Assembly (NCBI GenBank): GCA_016716625.1
Contig: JADJVJ010000001.1
Location: 992,001-1,056,000 of the forward strand
Length of the DNA: 64,000 nucleotides
Source: Nostocoides sp.
Lineage (GTDB): Bacteria > Actinomycetota > Actinomycetes > Actinomycetales > Dermatophilaceae
Direction of reading: 5' to 3'
Within the stretch, counting starts at the first letter, position 1. Each line of letters begins with the position of its first letter. This document shows, piece after piece, positions 54,148 to 62,055 of this stretch. The position numbers were made by a program, and so were the translations under genes. The notes beneath the pieces are model-generated. The model did not search any database. It was given only the letters and a program-made list of their open reading frames with translations, and was not told the DNA's origin.

Positions 54148-55407
54148 TCAGCTCCTGATCTGGCCGTCGCCCTCCACGACCCATTTGGTCGTGGTGAGTT
54201 CGGGCAGGGCCATGGGTCCGCGGGCGTGCAGTTTCTGGGTGGAGATGCCGATCTCGGCGCCGAAACCGAACTCGCCACCGTCGGTGAACCGGGTCGAGGC
54301 ATTGACCATGACGGCGGCCGCGTCGACCTCCGCGACGAACCGCCGGGCGGCCGCCCGGTCCTCGGTGACGATGGCTTCGGTGTGCCCGGACCCGAAGCGG
54401 TCGATGTGCTCGATGGCTGCGTCGAGGTCGTCGACGACCTGGACGCTCATCTGCAGCGCGTGCCATTCGGTGGCGAAGTCCTGCTCCGTGGCCTCGACAT
54501 GGGGGATGTCGGCGGAGCGGGCGATCACCTCGCCGCGCGGCCCGACGTGCAACACCACACCCGCCTCGTGTAGCGCACTCAGCACCGCCGGCAGGAAACT
54601 CCCGGCGACGTCCGCGTGGACCAGCAGGGTCTCGGCGGCGTTGCACACGCTCGGCCGGTGCGTCTTGGAGTTGAGCACGATGGCGAGCGCCTTGACCGGG
54701 TCGGCGGCCCGGTCGACGTAGACATGGCAGACGCCGATCCCGGTCTCGATGACCGGCACGGTGGAGCCGGTGACGACCGCCTCGATGAGCGCGGCGCCGC
54801 CGCGGGGGATGAGCAGGTCGACCTGACCTCGGGCGGTCATGAGGTCCTTGACGACGTCGTGGTCACCTTCGAGGAGGGCGACCGCGTCCTGCGGTATGCC
54901 GTGGGCGTGCAGCGCCGCGCGCAGGACGGCGACCAGGGCCGAGTTGGTCGAGGCGGCCGCGGAGCCGCCGCGCAGGATCATGGCGTTGCCGGATTTCAGG
55001 CCGAGCCCGGCAGCGTCGACGGTGACGTTGGGCCGGGCCTCGTAGATCATCCCGACCACGCCCATCGGCACCCGCACCTGACGGAGCTGGAGCCCGTTGG
55101 CCAGGGTCGAGCCGCGGACCACCTCGCCGACCGGGTCGGGCAGGGCGGCAAGGTCGCGCAGCGCCTGCGCCACCGCGGCCACTCGGGGGGCGTCGAGGCG
55201 CAGCCGGTCCTGGAGGGAGGTCGTCATCCCGGCGGCCTGGCCGCGGTGGAGGTCCTCGGCGTTCGCGGCGACGATCCGCGGGGTGGCGGCCTCGACGGCG
55301 TCGGCGAGGGCGTGCAGCGCGGCATCCTTCTCGGCTCGGGAGAGCAGGGCGAGGCGGCGGGCAGCGACCCGGGCGGCGGTGGCGAGCTCGGTGACGGTGG
55401 ACGGCAT
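54148..55407 (-). CDS. proA: Gamma-glutamyl phosphate reductase
   Basis: A 419-residue aldehyde-dehydrogenase-fold enzyme for the second step of proline synthesis. It shows VPMGVVGMIYEARPNVTVDAAGL, a NSKTHRPSVCNAAETLLV catalytic cysteine segment and the EFGFGAEIGISTQKLHARGPM ending. The ATG is placed by a leaderless TACCCT box (55414-55419). In many actinobacteria it follows proB; here it faces it, with pdxY between. Confidence 0.95.
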   Translation of the reverse strand: MPSTVTELATAARVAARRLALLSRAEKDAALHALADAVEAATPRIVAANAEDLHRGQAAGMTTSLQDRLRLDAPRVAAVAQALRDLAALPDPVGEVVRGSTLANGLQLRQVRVPMGVVGMIYEARPNVTVDAAGLGLKSGNAMILRGGSAAASTNSALVAVLRAALHAHGIPQDAVALLEGDHDVVKDLMTARGQVDLLIPRGGAALIEAVVTGSTVPVIETGIGVCHVYVDRAADPVKALAIVLNSKTHRPSVCNAAETLLVHADVAGSFLPAVLSALHEAGVVLHVGPRGEVIARSADIPHVEATEQDFATEWHALQMSVQVVDDLDAAIEHIDRFGSGHTEAIVTEDRAAARRFVAEVDAAAVMVNASTRFTDGGEFGFGAEIGISTQKLHARGPMALPELTTTKWVVEGDGQIRS

Positions 55408-55413
55408 ACGCCC

Positions 55414-55419
55414 AGGGTA
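55414..55419 (-). promoter_or_regulatory. -10 box for leaderless proA
   Basis: Minus-strand TACCCT 6 bp upstream of the proA ATG. Confidence 0.45.
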
Positions 55420-55460
55420 GGCCGTGGGGTGCGGTTCGCGGGTCGGTGCCCGGGACAGGC

Positions 55461-55493
55461 CGAGGGCCCCTGGGTATGAGTCAGGGGCCCTCG
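55461..55493. terminator. Isolated strong hairpin upstream of proA
   Basis: Perfect 12-bp arms (55461-55472, 55482-55493) with a 9-base loop inside the 565-base gap between proA and the next plus-strand gene. No gene clearly ends here; it could protect proA from read-through or mark a lost gene. Confidence 0.5.
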
Positions 55494-55806
55494 ATGGCGC
55501 GGTCTCCCGCACCGGGGTCGAGCCGGTCCGACCCGTCCCGGCGAACCGGCGGCGGGTTTGCCACGCGACAGTGGCGCCGCCCCGAGGGGCAGACTTCGAC
55601 TCGGGCTGCCGGCCGCGGCTGTCGACCGATGTCGCTCGTGTGATGACGTGACCGTTATCCGTGCAACCCGCATCCACAAACACCCCGTAGAAGCCCGTAA
55701 AGACACCACGATGGCAGGTGTGGTTGCACCCCTAGTTGTAGTTCGTATCCCGTTGCTGCGCAACATCATCGGGCAAGATTTCGCCAGCCGGTCGGGGTCG
55801 GGCGTG

Positions 55807-55872
55807 TCATCCACAGGCGGCACGCTCACGGGGCCCTTGTCCACAGAGGCTGTGGATGGCGGCGGTGGATAA
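55807..55872. other. Cluster of DnaA-box-like sequences
   Basis: The cluster comprises TCATCCACA (55807-55815), the perfect high-GC DnaA box TTGTCCACA (55837-55845), minus-strand CCATCCACA (55851-55859) and minus-strand TTATCCACC (55864-55872), four sites in 66 bases. The rest of the 55408-55972 gap shows only the hairpin at 55461-55493. Candidate DnaA-binding locus outside oriC. Confidence 0.55.
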
Positions 55873-55959
55873 CTGTGGCCGTCACCCTCGTGTCAGGTGC
55901 CCCACGAGTCCCAACAGCCCCGGCCGCGGGGTGTCCCGGCGGCCAGCGGGGCCGACCGG

Positions 55960-55965
55960 TAGGCT
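55960..55965 (+). promoter_or_regulatory. -10 box for the His-tailed membrane peptide gene
   Basis: TAGGCT 7 bp before ATG 55973, leaderless geometry. Confidence 0.5.
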
Positions 55966-55972
55966 GTGCGCC

Positions 55973-56194
55973 ATGACATCGCTTGCTGCCCTCGTGGCCG
56001 AGGAGTCCGCCCACTCGCTGCCCATGCCGGCCTGGGTCTTCGGGGTCATCGCGCTCGTCGTGTTCGCGCTGCTGCTCGCGGCGACCTGGTCCTTCCGTGG
56101 CGCGGCGCAGAAGTACGCCCAGCCCGGTGACCACGGCCACGCACACGGTCACGGCGACGCCGCCGGGCACGCCGACGGCCACGGCCACCACTGA
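55973..56194 (+). CDS. Small single-pass membrane protein with His-rich tail
   Basis: 73 residues: a short N-terminus, one membrane helix (about residues 19-42) and a C-terminal tail with nine histidines in the last ~21 residues (GDHGHAHGHGDAAGHADGHGHH). The positive-inside residues after the helix suggest the tail is cytoplasmic. Small proteins of this kind sit before nadD in related actinobacteria and have no known function; metal binding by the tail is a reasonable inference. nadD follows after 37 bases. Confidence 0.7.
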   Translation: MTSLAALVAEESAHSLPMPAWVFGVIALVVFALLLAATWSFRGAAQKYAQPGDHGHAHGHGDAAGHADGHGHH

Positions 56195-56231
56195 CGCGGC
56201 GACGCGGCAACGCGGCAGCACGGCATACCGG

Positions 56232-56864
56232 ATGCGCCTCGGGGTGATGGGCGGGACCTTCGATCCCATCCACCACGGCCACCTGGTCGCTGCCTCCGAG
56301 GTCCAGGCCACCCATGACCTCGACGAGGTCGTCTTCGTACCGACCGGCCAGCCGTGGCAGAAGTCCCGCCGCGCGGTCACCTCGGCCGAACACCGATACC
56401 TCATGACGGTCATCGCCACGGCGAGCAACCCACGCTTCACCGTGAGCCGGGTGGACATCGAGCGGGACGGGCCGACGTACACCATCGACACCCTGCGTGA
56501 CCTGCACCGGCAGCGGCCGGAGGCCGAACTGTTCTTCATCACCGGCGCCGACGCGCTCGCCCAAATCCTCTCCTGGAAGGACGTCGACGAACTCTGGGAC
56601 CTCGCCCATTTCATCGGGGTGACCCGGCCGGGCTACGCGCTCTCGGAGTCCGGGCTCCCGGGGGATCGGGTGAGCCTTCAGGAGGTGCCGGCCATGGCGA
56701 TCTCCTCCACGAACTGCCGGGATCGGGTCGCCTCGGGGGAGCCGGTCTGGTACCTCGTGCCCGACGGTGTTGTCCAGTACATCAACAAGCACCACCTGTA
56801 TGCCGTCGGTGAGCCGTCCGCTGCCGCCCTCCCCTTATCTCAGGAGCCTCATGGCCGCCGCTGA
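56232..56864 (+). CDS. nadD: Nicotinate-nucleotide adenylyltransferase
   Basis: A 210-residue enzyme of NAD synthesis. It has GGTFDPIHHGHL (nucleotidyltransferase HxGH) at residues 8-19, FVPTGQPWQK, and the ISSTNCRDRVASGEPVWYLVP segment, whose usual form is ISST.IR. A short Pro/Ser tail overlaps the rsfS start by 14 bases. A CGGCATAC word lies at 56221-56228 just upstream. Start ATG 56232 places the conserved motif correctly. Confidence 0.94.
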   Translation: MRLGVMGGTFDPIHHGHLVAASEVQATHDLDEVVFVPTGQPWQKSRRAVTSAEHRYLMTVIATASNPRFTVSRVDIERDGPTYTIDTLRDLHRQRPEAELFFITGADALAQILSWKDVDELWDLAHFIGVTRPGYALSESGLPGDRVSLQEVPAMAISSTNCRDRVASGEPVWYLVPDGVVQYINKHHLYAVGEPSAAALPLSQEPHGRR

Positions 56865-57231
56865 CCACGCCCTCGAACTCGCCCGCGCCGCCGCCGCCGC
56901 GGCCGGCGACAAACTCGCCACCTTCATCGTCGGCATCGACGTCTCCGAGCAGTTGGCGCTCACCGACGTCTTCGTCATCATCTCCGCGGAGTCCGAGCGG
57001 CAGGTGGGTGCCATCGTCGACGAGGTCGAGGACCGGTTGCGCGAGCTCGGCGCCAAGCCGGTGCGTCGCGAGGGACAACGCGAGGGGCGCTGGGTGCTCA
57101 TCGACTTCAACGACATCGTCGTCCATGTGCAGCACGACGACGAGCGGGAGTTCTATGACCTCGCTCGGCTCTGGAAGGACTGCCCCCTGGTCGACCTCGG
57201 CGTTGTCGGCACCGAGCAGGGCGGTCGATGA
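56851..57231 (+). CDS. rsfS: Ribosomal silencing factor RsfS
   Basis: A 126-residue protein that binds L14 and blocks subunit joining in slow growth. The family motif is DVFVIISAESERQVGAIVDEVEDRLRE, with WVLIDFNDIVVHVQHDDEREFYDLARLWKD at the end. CAGGAG ribosome site 5 bases before the ATG; overlaps nadD by 14 bases and the next gene by four (ATGA). Confidence 0.95.
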   Translation: MAAADHALELARAAAAAAGDKLATFIVGIDVSEQLALTDVFVIISAESERQVGAIVDEVEDRLRELGAKPVRREGQREGRWVLIDFNDIVVHVQHDDEREFYDLARLWKDCPLVDLGVVGTEQGGR

Positions 57232-57902
57232 CCCTGTTCAGCGGGGTCCACGAGCTCGCCGGGCCTCCGCGCCGGCTCGTCCTGCTCCGGCACGGCGAGA
57301 CCACCCACAACGCCGAGGGGGTCTGGCAGGGCCAGCTCGACTCACCACTCTCTGAACGCGGCCGCGAGCAGGCGCGGGCCGCAGCGGCAGCGCTCGTCGG
57401 GCTTGAGATCGGGCGCATCGTCTCCTCGGACCTGTCCCGGGCGCTGGACACGGCGACGGCGGTCGCCGAGGTGGTTGGTGTGCCGGTGTCGGCGACGGAT
57501 GTGCGGCTGCGCGAGATCCACGCGGGCCAGTGGCAGGGGCTCACCAGCGCCCAGGTCGCGGCCCGCGACCCGGAGCTGCGGCGGGCGGTGCTCGACGGTG
57601 CGGACGTGCCGCGGGGACATACCGGCGAGCGGCTCACCGAGGTCACGGCCCGCTGCCGTGACTTTGCCGAGGAACTGGTCCCCTCCATGGCGCCGGGAGA
57701 GTGCGCCCTCGTCGTTTCGCACGGGGTCGCCCTGCGCTGTCTCGCCGGCGTGGTGCTCGACCTCGACAGCGACCTCGTATGGCGGGTGCTCACCGGGCTG
57801 GGCAACTGCCACTGGGCCGAACTCGTCGAGGGGGCCCGGGGGTGGCGGGTGCTCACCTGGAACCAGCGAGCGAGAACCGGCGGGCTGGCGAGCGAGGACT
57901 GA
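57228..57902 (+). CDS. Histidine phosphatase (phosphoglycerate mutase-like)
   Basis: A 224-residue protein with LLRHGETTHNAEGVWQGQLDSPLSERG (the RHGE motif with the catalytic histidine at about 22), SSDLSRALDTA and a late VVSHGVALRCLAG with the second histidine. Proteins next to rsfS in actinobacteria, often annotated as GpgP-like or phosphoglycerate mutase, dephosphorylate glucosyl-phosphoglycerate or other metabolites. The substrate cannot be decided here. ATGA overlap with rsfS. Confidence 0.85.
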   Translation: MTLFSGVHELAGPPRRLVLLRHGETTHNAEGVWQGQLDSPLSERGREQARAAAAALVGLEIGRIVSSDLSRALDTATAVAEVVGVPVSATDVRLREIHAGQWQGLTSAQVAARDPELRRAVLDGADVPRGHTGERLTEVTARCRDFAEELVPSMAPGECALVVSHGVALRCLAGVVLDLDSDLVWRVLTGLGNCHWAELVEGARGWRVLTWNQRARTGGLASED

Positions 57903-58013
57903 GCCCGTCGCTGCATGCTGCGACTCGCGCTGGCGTCGCGTGCGGACCTGGTTGGGGCCTGTTTGGGGCGCCCGGTCGTGGCGAGGATTCGTGACGAGCC
58001 GGGGGACTTTGCT

Positions 58014-58019
58014 ATCGTT
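58014..58019 (+). promoter_or_regulatory. Putative -10 box of the tRNA-Asn gene
   Basis: TATCGT about 34 bases before the mature tRNA 5' end; the -35 region is unclear. Confidence 0.4.
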
Positions 58020-58052
58020 GCCGCGCTGCCGCAGCGATCCTGGGGCAGCCTT

Positions 58053-58125
<73 letters not shown>

Positions 58126-58129
58126 CGCC

Positions 58130-58164
58130 TCAGCCCCGCCCGAGCCCGCTCGGCGCGGGGCTGA
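58130..58164 (+). terminator. Terminator hairpin after tRNA-Asn
   Basis: Outer arms TCAGCCCCGC (58130-58139) and GCGGGGCTGA (58155-58164), with an inner CGAGC/GCTCG stem (58141-58152). No T-tract. Confidence 0.7.
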
Positions 58165-58195
58165 ACCGTTCTCCCGCGGCGAAGGAAGGTGGAGC

Positions 58196-59080
58196 ATGGC
58201 CGAACCGCCCGTCAGTGCGCCCGCCAGCCGGGGGACGATGAACGCCTTGCGTCGAGCGGCCCGCCACCCGCTGCTCGCACGGGTCGTCCTGCGGCCGCGG
58301 GTGCGGGCAACGATTGCACGGGTGCTCGCGCTGCGGTTCCTCAGCGCCGCCTTCGCGACGACGACCCCGCTGGCCTTCGTCGGTGCCGAGCTGCTGGGCC
58401 AGGCCCGCGGCCCACGCCCGCGCACGCACACCCTGCGGGGGAGCGGACGCCCCGTCGTGGTCACCCACGGCCGCGACCTCGAAGCGTTCTATGAGCTCTT
58501 CCACCGCGGCGAATACCAGGCCCCCGACGAGTTGGCCCCACTGCTGAGTCGCGAGCGGGTGTCGACCGTGCTGGACGTCGGCGCCAACGTGGGGATGTTC
58601 TCGATCTGGGCCGCCACTCAGTGGCCGCAGGCGCGGATCGTGGCGTTCGAGCCCGACCCCACCAACGTCGCTACCATGCGCCACGGCCTTGCCGTCAGTG
58701 GAGTGAGCGTTGACCTCATCGACGCGGCCGCCGGCATAACGCACGGCACGGTGACCTTCGTCGGCGAGCTCGGTGGGGGATCACACATCGCCGCGGTCGG
58801 CGAGCGCGGGATCTCGGTGCCCATGGTCGACCTCTTCGACTACCTCGCCGAGGCCGACTTCCTCAAACTCGACATCGAAGGAGGGGAGTGGCCGATCCTG
58901 GCCGATCCCCGGCTCGCCGAGAGCGGACCGCTCGTCATCGCGATGGAGTACCACCGCGTCGGCGCGCCGTTCCTGCCCGCCCTGGACGCCGCAAGGGCGG
59001 CACTGGAGAGCGCGGGGTTCACCACTGGGCACGCGCGCCCCAACGAGTGGGGTCACGGCATACTCTGGGCCTGGAACTAG
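58196..59080 (+). CDS. FkbM family methyltransferase
   Basis: A 294-residue SAM-dependent methyltransferase. Motif I is VLDVGANVGMFS (about residues 124-135), then AFEPDPTNV, and the FkbM signature LKLDIEGGEW near the C-terminus. The N-terminal ~85 residues are basic and may be membrane-associated. FkbM enzymes O-methylate sugars, lipids or antibiotics; the target is unknown. The gene follows tRNA-Asn and converges with the cupin gene, whose stop codon overlaps its own (CTAG). Confidence 0.82.
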   Translation: MAEPPVSAPASRGTMNALRRAARHPLLARVVLRPRVRATIARVLALRFLSAAFATTTPLAFVGAELLGQARGPRPRTHTLRGSGRPVVVTHGRDLEAFYELFHRGEYQAPDELAPLLSRERVSTVLDVGANVGMFSIWAATQWPQARIVAFEPDPTNVATMRHGLAVSGVSVDLIDAAAGITHGTVTFVGELGGGSHIAAVGERGISVPMVDLFDYLAEADFLKLDIEGGEWPILADPRLAESGPLVIAMEYHRVGAPFLPALDAARAALESAGFTTGHARPNEWGHGILWAWN

Positions 59081-59412
59081 GCGACGTACACCTTGCGCAA
59101 CGGCGCGGTAATGCTCCAGACCGTCCGCTCACCGGCAGCCAACGCCACGACCACCCCCGGCGCAAGCTCGATGACCTCGCCATCCTCGAACTCCACGCTG
59201 CCGGCACCGCTGAGCACGACGAACACCTCGTCGACCTCGGTGTCCCTGGCCACCCCGGCGGACATCTCCCAGAGCCCCACCTCAACCTCACCGACCACAC
59301 CGAGGGCGTGTGAACCCACTGTCGGCTCACCCGAGATCACATCGTCGGCCTGGTATGCCGTGTGCTCCAGAGGGTGAGTCAGCGCGTTCGCGCTGCGTAG
59401 TCGCGGGTCCAT
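59077..59412 (-). CDS. Cupin-domain protein (DUF861-like)
   Basis: A 111-residue single-domain cupin: WEMSAGVARDTEVDEVFVVLSGAGSVEFEDGEVIELAPGVVVALAAGERTVW. The usual two metal-ligand histidines of the first motif are largely replaced (TEVDEVF), so it may not be metalloenzymatic. Start ATG 59412 is 8 bases from AAGG; ATG 59421 is also in frame. It is divergent from the FAD oxidoreductase gene, a pairing common for amine-catabolism genes. Confidence 0.75.
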   Translation of the reverse strand: MDPRLRSANALTHPLEHTAYQADDVISGEPTVGSHALGVVGEVEVGLWEMSAGVARDTEVDEVFVVLSGAGSVEFEDGEVIELAPGVVVALAAGERTVWSITAPLRKVYVA

Positions 59413-59447
59413 GGCGGCCATCCTTCAGGAGGCGCCCCGCTCTCCGC

Positions 59448-59453
59448 TAGCGT
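59448..59453 (+). promoter_or_regulatory. -10 box for leaderless FAD oxidoreductase gene
   Basis: TAGCGT 7 bp before ATG 59461; a GTATGCCG word spans the start codon (59459-59466). Confidence 0.45.
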
Positions 59454-59460
59454 CAGGGGT

Positions 59461-60897
59461 ATGCCGCAGACTCCGCTCGGTGAGGACGTCACCCCCGCGC
59501 GTGCCGCCGCCGCACTCACGGGTGCCCGACAGCACTCGTACTGGACCGACTGGGACTACCGCGGATTGCCCGAGCCATCGCTGCGGGCGCCGCTGCGCCC
59601 CGGTGCCGGGCGAGCCGACCTCGTCATCGTCGGGGGAGGGTTCACCGGACTCTGGGCGGCGATCCAGGCCAAGGAAGCCGACCCCGCACGCTCCGTGGTC
59701 CTCCTCGAGAGCGGGCGGGTCGGCGAGGCCGCCTCCGGCCGCAACGGAGGCTTCGTCTCACCCTCGCTCACCCACGGCCTGGCCCAGGGGCTTGCCTGCT
59801 GGCCGGAGGAGATCGACACCCTCGAGCGCCTCGGCGCCGAGAACTACGCGGGCTGGAAGGCGAGCCTGACGACATACGGGATCGACTGTGGCTTCCACGA
59901 GCCGGGGGAGCTGACCATCGCGCTCACCGAGCACCAGGTGGAGCGGGTGCGGGAGGGGTATGAGAGCGCGCGGGCACACGGGCACGAGGTGGAGCTCCTC
60001 GACGCCACCCAGGTACGGGCTCGGGTGGACTCCCCCCGATACCTGCTGGCGCACCGCGACCCGCACATCGGGCTGGTCGACCCGGGCCTGCTCGTGCGCG
60101 GGCTCGCCGACGCCGCCGAGCGGCTCGGCGTGGTCGTCCACGAGCACAGCCCGGTCACCGCGTTCGAGACCGTCGGCGCCGGGTTGCGGGTGACCTGTGG
60201 GGACGCGAGCATCGACGCCGAGGGGGTGATTCTCGGGACCGGGGCCTTCCGCGGGCCGCTCAAGCGGCTGGCGATCTACACCCTGCCGGTCTACGACCAC
60301 GTCCTCATGACCGAGCCACTCACCGCCGAGCAACTCGCCGCCATCGGCTGGGCCGGGCGGGAGGGGCTGACCGATGCCGGCAACCAGTTCCACTACTACC
60401 GCCGCACCCTCGATGACCGGGTGCTCTTCGGGGGGTACGACGCGAACTACCACTTCCCGGGGCGGATCAGCCCCACGCTCGAGCAGTCCGCCTCGCATGA
60501 CCTGCTTGCGCGGCACCTCATCTCGATCTTTCCGGCGCTGGCGGAGGTTCGCTTCACCCACCGCTGGGCGGGCGTCATCGACACCACGTCCCGGTTCACC
60601 CCGATCTTCGGGACGGCGTTCGGCGGCCGGCTCGCGTATGCCGTCGGCTACACCGGCCTCGGGGTCGGCTCGACCCGGTTCGGTGCCGCGGTCGCCCTCG
60701 ACCTGCTCGCCGGGGTGCCCACCGAACGCACCGAACTGGCTATGGTGCGCGAGTTGCCGATGCCGTTCCCACCCGAGCCGATCCGGTATGCCGTGGTGCG
60801 GGCCACCCGGTCGGCGCTCGCGGCCGAGGACCGCACCGGCCGCCGCGGGCTCTGGCTCAAGGTCCTGGACCGGATGGGCATCGGCTTCGACACCTGA
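59461..60897 (+). CDS. FAD-dependent amine/amino acid oxidase (DAO family, PuuB-like)
   Basis: A 478-residue flavoprotein with N-terminal SYWTDWDYRGLPEPSLRAPL, an ADP-binding site VIVGGGFTGLWAA (about 55-67), E in LLESGRVGEAASGRNGGFVSPS and a C-terminal FAD contact VGYTGLGVGSTRFG. This arrangement is typical of gamma-glutamylputrescine oxidase and related glycine/D-amino acid oxidases. It could therefore serve the same amine catabolism as the polyamine operon at the window start, but lies 50 kb away. The substrate is inferred only. Confidence 0.8.
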   Translation: MPQTPLGEDVTPARAAAALTGARQHSYWTDWDYRGLPEPSLRAPLRPGAGRADLVIVGGGFTGLWAAIQAKEADPARSVVLLESGRVGEAASGRNGGFVSPSLTHGLAQGLACWPEEIDTLERLGAENYAGWKASLTTYGIDCGFHEPGELTIALTEHQVERVREGYESARAHGHEVELLDATQVRARVDSPRYLLAHRDPHIGLVDPGLLVRGLADAAERLGVVVHEHSPVTAFETVGAGLRVTCGDASIDAEGVILGTGAFRGPLKRLAIYTLPVYDHVLMTEPLTAEQLAAIGWAGREGLTDAGNQFHYYRRTLDDRVLFGGYDANYHFPGRISPTLEQSASHDLLARHLISIFPALAEVRFTHRWAGVIDTTSRFTPIFGTAFGGRLAYAVGYTGLGVGSTRFGAAVALDLLAGVPTERTELAMVRELPMPFPPEPIRYAVVRATRSALAAEDRTGRRGLWLKVLDRMGIGFDT

Positions 60898-60908
60898 GCG
60901 TGGCCGGG

Positions 60909-60914
60909 TAGGCT
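60909..60914 (+). promoter_or_regulatory. -10 box of the CAT-anticodon tRNA
   Basis: TAGGCT 29 bases before the mature tRNA 5' end. Confidence 0.4.
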
Positions 60915-60943
60915 CGCCTCTCGCCTGGGGCGTCAGCCTCCTC

Positions 60944-61020
60944 GGGGCGTTAGCTCAGTCGGTCAGAGCAGCGGACTCATAATCCGTCGGTCGTCGGTTC
61001 AAGCCCGACACGCCCCACCA
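60944..61020 (+). tRNA. tRNA-Met (CAT), elongator; Ile2 (k2C) not excluded
   Basis: Acceptor arms GGGGCGT and ACGCCCC pair perfectly. The D arm is TAGCTCAGTCGGTCAGAGC, the anticodon stem CGGA/TCCG carries loop CTCATAA with CAT at 60978-60980, the T arm is CGGTTCAAGCCCG, and CCA is encoded at 61018-61020. An initiator is unlikely because the first acceptor pair G-C is matched and the anticodon stem lacks three G-C pairs. Its 3' end is duplicated at 61784-61802. Confidence 0.9.
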
Positions 61021-61028
61021 GCGGCGGT
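61010..61028. repeat. Direct repeat at the tRNA 3' end (att-like, left copy)
   Basis: ACGCCCCACCAGC followed by one variable base and GCGGT; 18 of 19 bases match the copy at 61784-61802. The first 11 bases are the tRNA acceptor 3' strand and CCA. This is where tyrosine integrases commonly recombine. Confidence 0.65.
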
Positions 61029-61090
61029 CCTCCTCGCTCAGATCTTCCCGCGACCTCGATGTGTGGCGGGAGAGGCCGAGCGGAAGCAGA

Positions 61091-61120
61091 CTGTGGTCGA
61101 CTGTGGTCGACTGTGGTCGA
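61091..61120. repeat. 10-bp tandem repeat, three units
   Basis: CTGTGGTCGA is repeated three times perfectly in the 156-base region between the tRNA and the membrane protein gene. No other feature is seen in that region. Confidence 0.9.
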
Positions 61121-61176
61121 CGTGCCGTCGGCGTTTCCAGTGCGCCATTTCAGATTCACGAGGGTGGAGGCCAAGC

Positions 61177-61728
61177 GTGGGCAGACTCACGCTCTTGCGT
61201 GTCGGTAGAGCCATCTCCATCTTTGTGCTCGCGCTGGTCTATGCCGCAATAGCCTTGGCTTGGTTCTTCTTCGCCAGGTCGGATCTTCACCGCTTGGCAG
61301 CAGTGTTGACGGCGATGCAAGTTCTCGCCGTCCTGTCAGTGCTTGTTGCCGTGGCGGTCAAGTACGCGGAGGGCGAGGATTGGCTGTCTGAATCGTCCAG
61401 GCTGGCGCGAATAGTTGGGCACCCCAGCGCCTTGGTGACGGCGTGGGCAATCATCAGCTGTCTCGCAATCGTGCTGGCCACTGTTGCAGTGCTACCAGGC
61501 GTGCAGGGCGGCTCGCCTGGAGACGGGCCCGGATTCGGCTGCGAGTTCTATTTGGCCAACAAGGGTCGCACATGGTGCGTTTCGGAGGCAGAGTACTCGG
61601 CGGCTCGGTTGGGCGAAGTATTCGCCTTCACGCTGATGCTCGGGGTCCTTCCGTGTATCGCGAGCGTATTTCTCGCGGGATCGGGTTCCGCCCCACGTGG
61701 CTCCCCTGGGGAGATCGACAAGAGCTAG
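61177..61728 (+). CDS. Hypothetical four-helix membrane protein in a tRNA-flanked segment
   Basis: A 183-residue protein with about four hydrophobic helices (roughly residues 8-30, 38-58, 80-103, 140-165) and an extracytoplasmic loop with two cysteines (GCEFYLANKGRTWC). GTG 61177 follows GGTGGAGG by 6 bases, better than earlier starts. Codon use is more A/T-tolerant than the neighbours, and the gene is bracketed by the duplicated tRNA 3' end, so it was probably acquired. No family is recognised. Confidence 0.65.
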   Translation: MGRLTLLRVGRAISIFVLALVYAAIALAWFFFARSDLHRLAAVLTAMQVLAVLSVLVAVAVKYAEGEDWLSESSRLARIVGHPSALVTAWAIISCLAIVLATVAVLPGVQGGSPGDGPGFGCEFYLANKGRTWCVSEAEYSAARLGEVFAFTLMLGVLPCIASVFLAGSGSAPRGSPGEIDKS

Positions 61729-61783
61729 CCCTACCATTCACGAAGGGAAAGGGGGCTTGCGACGTCGTCTACCTGGTGGATCG

Positions 61784-61802
61784 ACGCCCCACCAGCCGCG
61801 GT
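61784..61802. repeat. Direct repeat of the tRNA 3' end (att-like, right copy)
   Basis: 18 of 19 bases identical to 61010-61028, including the first 13 in a row; 774 bp apart. Together they frame the membrane protein gene like attL and attR of a small integrated element. Confidence 0.65.
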
Positions 61803-61869
61803 GAGTGTGCTCACGGCATACGCTTGCGTCAGTGTCAGGGTGATGGCGCCGCTCGTGCGGTGGTTGGAT

Positions 61870-62040
61870 CCTGAGCATCCGATGTCTGGCTCTTACGCTT
61901 GGTGTCGCCTTCGGGTTGATGAGCATGCGTTGTGCCGGCATCGGGTGTGAAGGACCGGCCGGCGTGACTTGATAGGAGCGTGGTTACCGCCCCCACTGAG
62001 GTTTGTCCGCCGACCGGCCCAACCGTCCATCTCAGTGAAG
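61870..62040 (+). ncRNA. Candidate IS110 bridge RNA
   Basis: Upstream of the transposase are two large hairpins. In the first, 61875-61884 pairs with 61939-61948 and, after one bulge, 61886-61890 with 61934-61938, enclosing a 43-base loop. In the second, 61994-62000 pairs with 62031-62037, enclosing a 30-base loop. IS110 elements are known to express a bridge RNA from this end with target- and donor-binding loops. The exact ends and the guide bases are not established here. Confidence 0.4.
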
Positions 62041-62055
62041 AAGGAGGCAATCACC

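Noticed and set aside
55495..55570. Possible tRNA on the minus strand upstream of proA
   Set aside because: An ACCGG/CCGGT stem with a 7-base loop looks like a T arm, but no matching acceptor strand, D arm or anticodon arm is found.
55424..55651. Short plus-strand open frame upstream of the DnaA-box cluster
   Set aside because: It spans the hairpin at 55461-55493, is arginine-rich without domain or ribosome site, and looks like a GC artefact.
54148..55683. Extended N-terminus of proA up to 55683
   Set aside because: The extra ~90 residues are not similar to any ProA, and the leaderless -10 box fixes the start at 55407.
55800..55880. oriC
   Set aside because: DnaA boxes are present but there are too few, with no AT-rich unwinding region and no dnaA, dnaN or rnpA neighbours.
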